From: Opitutus terrae PB90-1
Lineage (GTDB): Bacteria > Verrucomicrobiota > Verrucomicrobiia > Opitutales > Opitutaceae
NCBI RefSeq assembly: GCF_000019965.1
Contig: NC_010571.1
Coordinates: forward strand, 5,837,001-5,901,000
Reading direction: 5' to 3'
DNA: 64,000 bases
A program made the translations under genes and the position numbers. Positions 51,312 through 58,671 of the stretch are shown here, one piece after another. The notes under the pieces are model-generated. The model ran no database searches. It was not told the DNA's origin and saw nothing but the letters and a program-made list of their open reading frames with translations. The first letter of the stretch is position 1. Every line of letters begins with the position of its first letter.

Positions 51312-51947
51312 ATGGCATACGAACTCCCGAAACTGCCCTACGCCTACGATGCCCTCGTTCCGCACATCGATGCGAAGACGATGGAGATTCACCACACCAA
51401 GCATCACCAGGCGTATATCACCAACGCGAACAATGCGCTGAAGGACCATCCCGATCTCGCCGCGCTCGACGTCAACGAGTTGCTCAAAAATCTCGCGAAG
51501 GTTCCCGAGGCGATCCGGACCGCCGTGCGCAACAACGCAGGCGGTCACTCGAACCACTCCTTCTTCTGGAAGATTCTCGGCCCCGGCAAGGGCGGTGCGC
51601 CGAAGGGCAAGCTCGCCGCGGCGATCGACTCCCAGCTTGGCGGCTTCGCGAAATTCAAGGAGGACTTCGGCAAGGCGGCGGCCACCCGCTTCGGCTCCGG
51701 CTGGGCATGGCTCATCGTGGGCGCCGACGGCAAGCTGGCGGTCGGCTCGACGGCCAACCAGGATAGCCCGCTCATGGGCAAGGCCGTCGCCGGGATTGAA
51801 GGCCAGCCGGTCCTCGGTCTCGACGTCTGGGAACACGCGTACTATCTGAACTACCAGAACCGCCGCCCCGATTACGTCACCGCCTGGTGGAACGTCGTCG
51901 ATTGGGATGCCGCCGAGGCGAACTACACCGCTGCGGGCGGAAAGTAA
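51312..51947 (+). CDS. Fe/Mn superoxide dismutase
   Basis: 211 residues. Metal ligands are in [20 protein letters not shown] (first His), [16 protein letters not shown] (second His) and [20 protein letters not shown] (Asp and His). Other family marks are [18 protein letters not shown] and [11 protein letters not shown]. It dismutates superoxide in the cytosol. The [11 protein letters not shown] and [11 protein letters not shown] segments look closer to Mn or cambialistic types than to strict FeSOD, but metal choice cannot be fixed by eye. A strong terminator follows 50 bp after the stop. Confidence 0.96.
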   Translation: MAYELPKLPYAYDALVPHIDAKTMEIHHTKHHQAYITNANNALKDHPDLAALDVNELLKNLAKVPEAIRTAVRNNAGGHSNHSFFWKILGPGKGGAPKGKLAAAIDSQLGGFAKFKEDFGKAAATRFGSGWAWLIVGADGKLAVGSTANQDSPLMGKAVAGIEGQPVLGLDVWEHAYYLNYQNRRPDYVTAWWNVVDWDAAEANYTAAGGK

Positions 51948-51958
51948 GCGACCGGTCG

Positions 51959-52155
51959 GGCGCGTTGTCCTCAGCGCGCCGCTCCCACTTCAAGTGGAGC
52001 CCGCCGTCCCCGGCGGGCTTTTTTGTGCGCGAGCACTCGAGCTCCTCGGGAAACAAAGAACCGCGAGAGTGGCCAGGTAGGGCGCGTTGTCCTCAACGCG
52101 CCGCTCCCGCTCCGCACGGGCGATCATCGGCGCGTTAGGGATGACGCGTCCCACT
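51959..52155. repeat. Two further copies of the GCGCGTTG composite repeat
   Basis: Copy A (51959-51980) has GGCGCGTTG facing CAGCGCGCC, with one mismatch. Copy B has a perfect GGCGCGTTG (52081-52089) and CAACGCGCC (52094-52102) followed by GGCGCGTTAGGGATGACGCG-like sequence up to 52155, the same two-hairpin order as at 776-855. They flank the terminator of the dismutase gene and end at the tolB stop. Confidence 0.65.
51998..52024 (+). terminator. Rho-independent terminator of superoxide dismutase gene
   Basis: AGCCCGCCG (51998-52006), loop TCCC, CGGCGGGCT (52011-52019), then five Ts. The stem is perfect. Confidence 0.9.
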
Positions 52156-52156
52156 G

Positions 52157-53341
52157 TCAGCGGGTCCAGACGCTCGCCTGCATCACGTTGCCGAACGAGG
52201 TCGGGCTCACGCGGACGCTCTTCCCGGTCTCCGTATCCAGAATGCAGATCACGCTGGAGCGGCGGTCGCGGGCCGTGTAAACGAGGTGGCGGCCGTCCGC
52301 CAGCCAGCTGGGCTCGATCCCGTCGAACGGCGCTTTCGAAACCTGCGCGCCTTTCCGCGTCGACAGGTCGAGCACGCCGATTTGATAGCCGCCCGCCCGC
52401 ATGGTGAAGGCGATCTTGTTGGGATTTGCCCGACTCCAATCTGGCTCTGCGCAGTACCTGCTGATGCCTGAGGTGATTCGCGACGGCACGCCGCCGGCGA
52501 CCGACATCACGTAAAGCTGTGGGCCCGGCTCCATCGCGAACACGATCCGCGAGCCGTCGGGCGAAAAACATGGCGAGGACTTCACCGCATCAGAGCGGGT
52601 TTTGCGCGACACCTGCCGGCCTTGGGCATTGCTGAGATATATCTCCGGCGTGCCCTCGCCACTCAGCACCATCGCGACCTGCTGGCCGTTCGGACTGAAA
52701 CGCGCGCCGCTGTTCGTGCCCTTGAAGCTGACGAAGGTCGTCCGTTGGTAGGTGCTGAGGTCGATCTGGAAAATGTCCGGGAAGCCCGACTTGAAGAAGC
52801 TGGTGTAGAGCAGCCGATTGCCGTCCGGCGCCCACCGCGGCATGAGTGCGAGCGCGTTGTCGCGGGTGATCTGCTTGGCCCCGCCGAAGAACAGGTCCGC
52901 GGTGTAGACCTCCTTCTTGCCGGTCCGCTCGCCGATAAACGCGAGTTGAGCGGTGAAGAAGCCCTTCAGGCCCATCCCGTTCGTCTGCTCGACGGCGAAA
53001 TCGGCCGCGTGCAACAGCGCCTGCCGGGCGTTCGCCCCCGAGAACACCTGCGACGCCACCGGCGTGCCGCCGCTGCCACGGGTGATATCGACGCGCACCT
53101 GATTGGCCGTGACCACCGAGAACCGGATGTCGAACTGATAGCTGCTCGCCGTCACGCGATAGCGCCCGTGGGCGCCGAACGCCTGCAGCGCGAGTCGGTT
53201 GAGTTCCGGCTCGTTGGCCGACACGCGCACCGGCAGCGTGTTCTTTTCGGCGACGACGTCGACGTAACCGATGTCACGCTGCGCGAAAACGGGCGAGAGC
53301 AACGCCGTGAAGAGCAAGGCAAGGCGGAGAAATTTTTGCAT
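52157..53341 (-). CDS. tolB: TolB-like periplasmic beta-propeller protein
   Basis: 394 residues from ATG 53341, which opens a signal peptide (FLRLALLFTALLSPVFA). The N-terminal TolB domain (PVRVSANEPELNRLALQAFG, ADFAVEQTNGMGLKGFFTAQ with LAFIGERTGKKEVYTADLFF) is followed by propeller blades: MPRWAPDGNRLLYTSFF, GARFSPNGQQVAMVLSGEG, SPCFSPDGSRIVFAMEP, EPSWLADGRHLVYTARD. TolB links Pal to the inner-membrane TolQRA complex for outer-membrane constriction. No tolQ, tolR, tolA or pal gene is in the window, so the assignment rests on sequence alone. The following gene (mrp) is divergent. Confidence 0.85.
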   Translation of the reverse strand: MQKFLRLALLFTALLSPVFAQRDIGYVDVVAEKNTLPVRVSANEPELNRLALQAFGAHGRYRVTASSYQFDIRFSVVTANQVRVDITRGSGGTPVASQVFSGANARQALLHAADFAVEQTNGMGLKGFFTAQLAFIGERTGKKEVYTADLFFGGAKQITRDNALALMPRWAPDGNRLLYTSFFKSGFPDIFQIDLSTYQRTTFVSFKGTNSGARFSPNGQQVAMVLSGEGTPEIYLSNAQGRQVSRKTRSDAVKSSPCFSPDGSRIVFAMEPGPQLYVMSVAGGVPSRITSGISRYCAEPDWSRANPNKIAFTMRAGGYQIGVLDLSTRKGAQVSKAPFDGIEPSWLADGRHLVYTARDRRSSVICILDTETGKSVRVSPTSFGNVMQASVWTR

Positions 53342-53453
53342 GGGAGAATACTTGGGCTTACCCATGAACAGGACTGAGCCCAAGGGCATTTCTATTTACA
53401 CGCCCATCCGGCATAACAACTCTATTTCCTTTTCCACCTTCTTTTTCTCCGCC

Positions 53454-54545
53454 GTGACCTCCGAGCAAATCAAAGAGCATCTCAAGCAGGTTAAATATCC
53501 GGGTTTCAGCCGTGACATCGTCTCGTTCGGACTCGTGCGCAGCGCCGCGCTGGTGGACGGCACGGCCAAAGTCTCGCTCGCGATCACGACCAGCGACCCG
53601 AAGGTGCCGCTGCATCTGAAGAAGGAGGTGGATCATTGCCTGCGCGCGCTGCCCGGCGTGAAGGACACGATCATCGACGTTGCCGTGACCGCGACCCGTG
53701 CGCCGGCGACTCCCGCCAACCAGCCCGGAGCCACGGCGGCCGGCGCACGCACGATCCGCCACGCGGTCGCGATCGGTTCCGGCAAAGGCGGCGTGGGCAA
53801 GAGCACCTTCGCGGTGAATCTTGCCTGCGCGCTTGCCCAACTCCTCGCCGCGCAGGGCCGGCCGGGGCGCGTGGGCTTGATGGACTGCGACATCTACGGC
53901 CCGAGTGTGCCGCTGATGATGGGGCTCGACGGCCGACCGGAGATCGAAGGCGAAGGCGCCGACGCGATGCTGGTGCCGATGGAGCGCCACGGCGTGAAGG
54001 TGATGAGCATGGGCTTTCTGGTGGACGACGACACGCCGGTGGTCTGGCGCGGGCCGATGATCATGAAAACCGTCCAGCAGTTCGTGCAGAACGTGAAGTG
54101 GGGCGAACTCGACGTGCTGCTCGTCGACCTGCCGCCCGGCACGGGCGATGCCCAGCTCTCGCTCGTGCAAACCCTGCCGCTCGACGGCGCGATCATCGTC
54201 ACCACGCCGCAACCCGCGGCGACCAATGTCGCGCGCAAGGGCGGGCTGATGTTTCAGAAGGTTAACGTGCCGCTGCTCGGCGTCGCGGAGAACATGAGCT
54301 ACTTCCTCGATCCCGCCGGCGGACAGCACGAGGTGTTCGGCAGTGGTGGCGGCATCATCACGGCGGAGAAGCTCGGCACGACGCTGCTGGGCCGCGTGCC
54401 GTTGATCACCGCGATTCGCGAGGGCGGCGACGCGGGCCGGCCCGTGGTCGTGCAGGCGCCGGACAGCGCGGCCGGCCAGACCTTTCGCACGATCGCGGAC
54501 GCGCTGCTGCACCGCCTCGCGCAGCCCGTTCCGCCCCGGATGTGA
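53454..54545 (+). CDS. Mrp/ApbC-family iron-sulfur carrier ATPase
   Basis: 363 residues from GTG 53454, chosen because the DUF59 domain begins there (TSEQIKEHLKQVKYPGFS). An ATG at 53364 would add 30 unlike residues. The P-loop NTPase part has the deviant Walker A GSGKGGVGKSTFAVNLACA, DCDIYGPSVPLMMGL, MSMGFLVDDDTPVVWRGPM, LLVDLPPGTGDAQLSL and NMSYFLDPAGGQHEVFGSGGG. The usual CxxC in the C-terminal part is not seen: the region after ENMSYF has no cysteines, where most Mrp proteins have CPxC. Such proteins ferry Fe-S clusters to complex I or other targets; the loss could change cluster handling. Confidence 0.9.
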   Translation: MTSEQIKEHLKQVKYPGFSRDIVSFGLVRSAALVDGTAKVSLAITTSDPKVPLHLKKEVDHCLRALPGVKDTIIDVAVTATRAPATPANQPGATAAGARTIRHAVAIGSGKGGVGKSTFAVNLACALAQLLAAQGRPGRVGLMDCDIYGPSVPLMMGLDGRPEIEGEGADAMLVPMERHGVKVMSMGFLVDDDTPVVWRGPMIMKTVQQFVQNVKWGELDVLLVDLPPGTGDAQLSLVQTLPLDGAIIVTTPQPAATNVARKGGLMFQKVNVPLLGVAENMSYFLDPAGGQHEVFGSGGGIITAEKLGTTLLGRVPLITAIREGGDAGRPVVVQAPDSAAGQTFRTIADALLHRLAQPVPPRM

Positions 54546-54617
54546 CAGTTACGGAAATTGCGGGCATTGACAGCCGTGGCTACGTCGATCTCATTTTTAC
54601 ACGCGAAGCCTAGCCGA

Positions 54618-54905
54618 ATGAGTTCCTCTGCATCAGAGCCTGCGACCAGCCGGGATTTTGTTAAGCAATCGAGTCTCTATCAGGAGTTCCTCGCTGAGCG
54701 GGAGGAGATCCTGAAACACAAATGGCTGGAGTCGGAGCGCTTGGGCTACGACATCGGCTTCGAGCGCGCGCTACTCGATTGGATCCGCAAGCACCGGGAA
54801 GGCTGGCGCGCGGCGCGACGACAAAGCCAGGTCGTGGCGGCGCAGCAAGGCACGGCGTCGAACGCGCCGTTTCCGCCGCCGGGCGGCGAAAAACGCACGC
54901 CCTGA
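54618..54905 (+). CDS. Small hypothetical protein
   Basis: 95 residues from ATG 54618. The hydrophilic N-terminus (SSSASEPATSRDF) is followed by a helix-rich core: VKQSSLYQEFLAEREEILKH, KWLESERLGYDIGFERALLD and WIRKHREGWRAARR. The ILxHKWLxSE-x-GYDIGxExAxxDW pattern recurs as a short helical motif in several bacterial proteins of unknown function, and I cannot name its role. The C-terminus is Pro/Gly-rich. It lies about 70 bp after the Mrp gene on the same strand. Confidence 0.65.
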   Translation: MSSSASEPATSRDFVKQSSLYQEFLAEREEILKHKWLESERLGYDIGFERALLDWIRKHREGWRAARRQSQVVAAQQGTASNAPFPPPGGEKRTP

Positions 54906-54931
54906 AGGCTTGAACGTCGTCGACGATCAGC

Positions 54932-54959
54932 AAAAAAGCCGGGCTACTCGCCCGGCTTT
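54932..54959 (-). terminator. Rho-independent terminator of rpmG (partly bidirectional)
   Basis: GCCGGGC (54938-54944) and GCCCGGC (54950-54956) form the stem. On the minus strand it is followed by T6 (54937-54932). The plus strand has only TTT after the stem, so the hairpin serves mainly rpmG. Confidence 0.85.
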
Positions 54960-55030
54960 GCTGTTGGTGAAGAGGTTCTCCAGCAAGCGCTACGGACTCT
55001 GCGCAGCGCAACGATGGCACCCGGCGATCC

Positions 55031-55195
55031 TTACTTGATCTCCTTGTGCAGCGTGTGCCGCTTCAGGTGCGGATTGTATTTCTTCTTCTCGATGCGCTCG
55101 GTCACCGTCTTCTTGTTCCGGGTGGTGAGATAGCGGGAGACGGGTTTACCTTCCTTGCGGGCTTCGGTGCATTCCAACGTGACGAGTTCTTGCAT
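55031..55195 (-). CDS. rpmG: 50S ribosomal protein L33
   Basis: 54 residues from ATG 55195: [54 protein letters not shown]. This is a full-length L33 of the zinc-free type: the two CxxC pairs of zinc-binding L33 are reduced to one Cys. L33 contacts tRNA near the E site. The gene is alone, without rpmB next to it, and has its own terminator. Confidence 0.95.
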   Translation of the reverse strand: MQELVTLECTEARKEGKPVSRYLTTRNKKTVTERIEKKKYNPHLKRHTLHKEIK

Positions 55196-55388
55196 GAGAA
55201 AAGAGGGTTGAAGGGTCAGAGCAAACGGGCGGCCCCGACCGGTGCAACAGCAAAGTGTGAAGGGGGCGCGGGCGTGGTCACAGGCCTCTTGCCCGTGGAC
55301 GGGCGCTTCGCGCCACCGGTCTTCACGTCCGAGTTCCGCGCGGGCGAGACGTCGTGCCACCGCCCCCGCGCTCGCAGCCGATCTCCGA

Positions 55389-56729
55389 TTACCTCCGCTT
55401 TTCCATCAATGGCAGCATCACGCCGCGCCGGAACAGCGTTACCTGACCCGTGCTCGAAGACACCACGATTGAAATGCAATGCGCGGCCACGCTGATCGCC
55501 GCCGCCGCCGCATGCCGGCTGCCCAGCCCGCTCGGCAACGCGTGATCCCGATCGGTCGCCTGGATGAGGCTGCCGGCCGACTCCACCACCCCGTCGCCGC
55601 GAATGATGAACGCGCCGTCGATCGAGGAAAACTCCTTCACGGTTTCGTCCATGAAGGGATTCAGGATGTTGCGATCCTCCTCCTTGTAGCCGAAAAATGG
55701 GTTCAGCACGAGCGGCTTGGTCAGCGTGGACACGCGCTCGTTGTCGCCGATGACGAACAGGCAGCCCACCGGCCGGCCTTCGCGCCCCTCGACCGCCAGC
55801 TCCGTCGCGACCGCAATCACGCGCTCGAGCACCTCGGGCTTCACGTCCTCGGGCAGCAGGTCGTTTGAGCCGGTCAGCAGCGTCTGAAACTCGCGCTCGA
55901 TGTCCACGACGATGAGCGTGTCGAACTGGTTGCTGCCCGTCATGCCGCCAATGCAGCATACGCGGTCCGTGAATCGAATCACGCCGCGCGTCACCGCCAC
56001 GAGGATCGCGCTGCGCAGCTGCGCCATGCGGTGACTCGAGAACGACCGCACCTGGATCGTCTCGGCAAACTCCCGCCGGTCCTCGCCCGACTCGACCGGA
56101 TTGCGCGTGACCAGGATCGTCTTGAGCCGCGTGCGCAACCCGGCGGATTCGATGCCGCCGACGAAGGTATCGCCGAAGACGAGCAGGGCGCGACAGTCGG
56201 CGCCCTTCGCCACGCGCTCCGCCTCGCGCAGCATCAGCCGGTTGATCCGGTTCTGCTGCGCCTGCACCGGACGGATGCCGCCGAACCCGCCGACCAGCTG
56301 CTCGTGCAGCGCGTCCAGATCCGGCGCATGCACCAGCGCGTCGACCAGCTCCGGCTCCTTCACCTGCCGCGCGATCGTCGCCAGTACCTGCAGATAATCG
56401 CGGGCCTTCTCGCCCGCGATCAGCATCACGATGAGCCGGACGCGCTCGTCGCCGATGGCGCCGTCGTGCTTGATGCCCGCGCGACTGCGCCCGATGGCGA
56501 GAATGTAGCGCCGCGGCATCTTCACGCGCACGTGCGGCAGGGCGACGCCGAGCCCGAGGTAGGTCGTCATCGTACTCTCGCGCGCGAGCAACCCCTTCAT
56601 CAGCGCGTCGGGCTTCAGGTCGGGAAACTGTTTGACGCAGACGGCGAGCAGTTCCTGCAGTGCGCCCTCGAGATCCAGACTGTGCAGGTCGATGATCCGG
56701 CTGCGCGCAATGACTTTTTCGAGACGCAT
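55389..56729 (-). CDS. PTS EIIA-type domain fused to a diadenylate cyclase (DAC) domain
   Basis: 446 residues in three parts. Residues 1-150 resemble the PTS EIIA-2 fold, with the candidate phospho-acceptor His66 in [11 protein letters not shown]. Residues about 155-290 ([42 protein letters not shown]) resemble the pyruvate-kinase-C-like domain found in CdaZ-type cyclases. Residues about 290-440 are a DAC domain with the two catalytic motifs: [13 protein letters not shown] (Asp371-Gly-Ala) and [13 protein letters not shown] (Arg405-His406), then [18 protein letters not shown]. It should make c-di-AMP from two ATP. The EIIA part suggests control by phosphotransfer; no EI, HPr or membrane helix is seen nearby. 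Confidence 0.85.
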   Translation of the reverse strand: MRLEKVIARSRIIDLHSLDLEGALQELLAVCVKQFPDLKPDALMKGLLARESTMTTYLGLGVALPHVRVKMPRRYILAIGRSRAGIKHDGAIGDERVRLIVMLIAGEKARDYLQVLATIARQVKEPELVDALVHAPDLDALHEQLVGGFGGIRPVQAQQNRINRLMLREAERVAKGADCRALLVFGDTFVGGIESAGLRTRLKTILVTRNPVESGEDRREFAETIQVRSFSSHRMAQLRSAILVAVTRGVIRFTDRVCCIGGMTGSNQFDTLIVVDIEREFQTLLTGSNDLLPEDVKPEVLERVIAVATELAVEGREGRPVGCLFVIGDNERVSTLTKPLVLNPFFGYKEEDRNILNPFMDETVKEFSSIDGAFIIRGDGVVESAGSLIQATDRDHALPSGLGSRHAAAAAISVAAHCISIVVSSSTGQVTLFRRGVMLPLMEKRR

Positions 56730-56745
56730 GGGCGGCGGAGTCTAG

Positions 56746-56825
56746 AGTCTAGAGCTGAGCGTCGAGAGCCGAATCCGGAAATGCGCAGTGTCCACGAGCG
56801 GTATTTCTGCTCTCAGCTCTGGACT
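56746..56825. repeat. Second GAGAG-type inverted-repeat element
   Basis: AGTCTAGAGCTGAG (56746-56759) pairs with CTCAGCTCTGGACT (56812-56825) with one mismatch. The loop contains GAGAGCCGAATCCGGA (56764-56779), which matches the loop of the element upstream of dnaX. It lies between nuoA and the diadenylate cyclase start. Confidence 0.65.
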
Positions 56826-56844
56826 GTCAGCACTCGGCTGCACC

Positions 56845-57270
56845 TCACCGCTCCCACTCGAGCGCGCCCTTCTTCACCTCATAGGCCAGCCCGAGCACGA
56901 GCACGCCAAGGAAGAAGAGCACTGGGCCCAGAATGGCGATGTTGTTGGCCAGAAATTCGCGATAAATGAAGGTCCACGGGACCAGGATCACCACTTCCAG
57001 ATCGAAGAGCATGAACAGCAGCGCGGTGACGTAGAACTTCACCGAGAACCGCGTGTGGATCGCTCCGTGCGACGGAATGCCGCACTCGTAGGCGGAATCC
57101 TTCGTCGGCGAATGCTTGCCGCGCTGTCCAAAAAAATGACTCGCGCCCACCACCAGCCCGGTGATCCCGGCGGCGAGCAGCACCTGAATCAGAAATGCGG
57201 AATACGCGGCGACGCCCATGACGGAAATAATTGGTCCCAGCACCGCAGCAGTGACAAGCGGGAAAATCAT
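56845..57270 (-). CDS. nuoA: NADH-quinone oxidoreductase subunit A, isolated copy
   Basis: 141 residues from ATG 57270 with three helices. NuoA marks: KDSAYECGIPSHGAIHTRFS (usual SAYECGFDP-like loop), VKFYVTALLFMLFDLEVVIL with the conserved acidic pair, and VLFFLGVLVLGLAYEVKKGALEWER. It is a membrane subunit of complex I near the quinone site. No nuoB follows: the next gene downstream is the diadenylate cyclase and the one upstream a DUF362-like gene. An ATG at about 57219 is an alternative start that would remove the first 17 residues. Confidence 0.93.
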   Translation of the reverse strand: MIFPLVTAAVLGPIISVMGVAAYSAFLIQVLLAAGITGLVVGASHFFGQRGKHSPTKDSAYECGIPSHGAIHTRFSVKFYVTALLFMLFDLEVVILVPWTFIYREFLANNIAILGPVLFFLGVLVLGLAYEVKKGALEWER

Positions 57271-57298
57271 TTGTGCGCCATGACCTTGGCGGGTTGGC

Positions 57299-57394
57299 GT
57301 GGCACGGGCGTCCCGCCCGTGAGCAGTCCGTAGCGGCGTCCGTGACGACGCGGACCGCGCGCCTCCGGCATCACGGGCGGGACGCCCGTGCCAC
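57299..57394. repeat. 24-bp perfect inverted repeat of the GGGCGGGACGCCC family
   Basis: 57299-57322 is the exact reverse complement of 57371-57394; each arm reads GGCACGGGCGTCCCGCCCG at its core. Each arm is itself nearly palindromic. It sits between nuoA and the DUF362-like gene and has no T-tract. Confidence 0.8.
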
Positions 57395-57401
57395 CTCGGA
57401 T

Positions 57402-58448
57402 TCACGCTCCGACGTCGATGATCTTCGCCTGTTTGATCTTCGTCGACCCGACGCCCAGCGTTTCGGCGAATTCCAGCGTGCGAATTTCCTCCGAGATCGG
57501 CTCGAACCCGTTGCGCTTGCGCAACGCGTCGATCCGCGCACGCGCCATCGCATCCAGCAGCACCGGATCCGTGCTCAGCCACAGCAGCGGCTCGGACGCG
57601 GAATAGAGCGAGTTGAAGAACGGCCCCCCGATGAATTGGTAGTGTTCGAGGCTGGTGATCGTGAACATCCACGTTTGCCGCAATTCCGGGATCGCGCTCA
57701 TCTCGGCGACCGCCGCGGGCGCGTTCGCTGGCGAGCGGAAGAAGCGCGCCGTGTTCGACGCGTTCCACAGCGTCGCGTTCACCAGCGCGCCATTCACGCC
57801 CAGCATCGCGTGGTCGGTGTAGACCGGCAGGTTGATCCAGAAATCCGCGTCGAGGAACAGCGGCGTGGCGAGGAAACTCTTGCGGTCCTCGTCGCGCGTC
57901 GAGGTGTTGCTGAAATCCTTCGTCTGCTGCTCGGCGAAGATCGGGTCGAACCGCTGCGGCAGCGGCGAATCGTAGAACCACACCGGATCGTAGTAGCGGC
58001 CGGACTCCAGCACGTAGATCGGATGCCCGTCGAACGGCGACTTGCCCGTCACGAGCGACGGCAGGTAGCCGGTCATCCGCAGCCGGAGCTGGTTCAGCCC
58101 GACGAGGAAGATACTCTTCGTGGCGAAACCGCGCCGTTCGAGCGCGGAGATGACCGCCTTCACCAGCGGCACCGGCGTGGCCATGCCCGGACCCGAGTCG
58201 GTGTAGATCTTGAGTCCGACTCTGCCCTTGGGACCCGGCACGAGCTTGCGGCCCGTGGAGTGCTCGAAGGCGGAGATCAACGCCTCGACTTCGCGCGCAT
58301 ACGTCGGCTCGTCAAATGCCGGTAAACGTGCCTGCCACACCGGCGCCCCGGCCGCGGGCGCCGGCGTCGGTGCCGGTTGAGCCCGGCTTGCGACGCCGGC
58401 GGCAAGCAGCGCAAGGACAGCCATTAGCTGGGAGAGGGAAAGGCGCAT
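57402..58448 (-). CDS. Secreted DUF362-like protein
   Basis: 348 residues from ATG 58448 with a signal peptide (LSQLMAVLALLAAGVASRAQ) and a short Pro/Ala linker. The main part fits the DUF362 pattern: GRVGLKIYTDSGPGMATPVP, LVKAVISALERRGF, FWINLPVYTDHAMLGVNGAL, VNATLWNASNTARFF, and LWLSTDPVLLDAMARARIDA. No iron-sulfur ferredoxin Cys clusters, which occur in some relatives, are present. Function unknown; the export suggests an envelope role. It precedes nuoA by 131 bp, with a 24-bp inverted repeat between, so co-transcription is doubtful. Confidence 0.75.
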   Translation of the reverse strand: MRLSLSQLMAVLALLAAGVASRAQPAPTPAPAAGAPVWQARLPAFDEPTYAREVEALISAFEHSTGRKLVPGPKGRVGLKIYTDSGPGMATPVPLVKAVISALERRGFATKSIFLVGLNQLRLRMTGYLPSLVTGKSPFDGHPIYVLESGRYYDPVWFYDSPLPQRFDPIFAEQQTKDFSNTSTRDEDRKSFLATPLFLDADFWINLPVYTDHAMLGVNGALVNATLWNASNTARFFRSPANAPAAVAEMSAIPELRQTWMFTITSLEHYQFIGGPFFNSLYSASEPLLWLSTDPVLLDAMARARIDALRKRNGFEPISEEIRTLEFAETLGVGSTKIKQAKIIDVGA

Positions 58449-58582
58449 AGGTGAGTGAGTAGCCGGGGAACCTCGAAAGTTTCCTCCGCAAGGCGCGAAA
58501 CTTGACAGCCCCTCCGGCGGGTTGAAAGTGCATTCTTCGCCAGCCGCCCGCCGCGTCACGATCTTCGCATTTCGCGCTTGCC

Positions 58583-58605
58583 GGGGCGTCGTTTGCCGAC
58601 GCCCC
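58583..58605. promoter_or_regulatory. Perfect hairpin in the dnaG leader
   Basis: GGGGCGTCG (58583-58591), loop TTTGC, CGACGCCCC (58597-58605). It lies 66 bp upstream of dnaG, downstream of a TTGACA hexamer at about 58503. No T-tract follows, so an mRNA-leader structure or an operator are both possible. Confidence 0.45.
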
Positions 58606-58671
58606 GAAGGCGTCGACAACCGGCCTCCGCCAAATACAGGAGAACCGTGACCGCAGCGCGCGCCGCCCTTC

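Noticed and set aside
57299-57394. Terminator between the DUF362-like gene and nuoA
   Set aside because: The arms are perfect but no T-tract follows either strand; it belongs to a dispersed repeat family.
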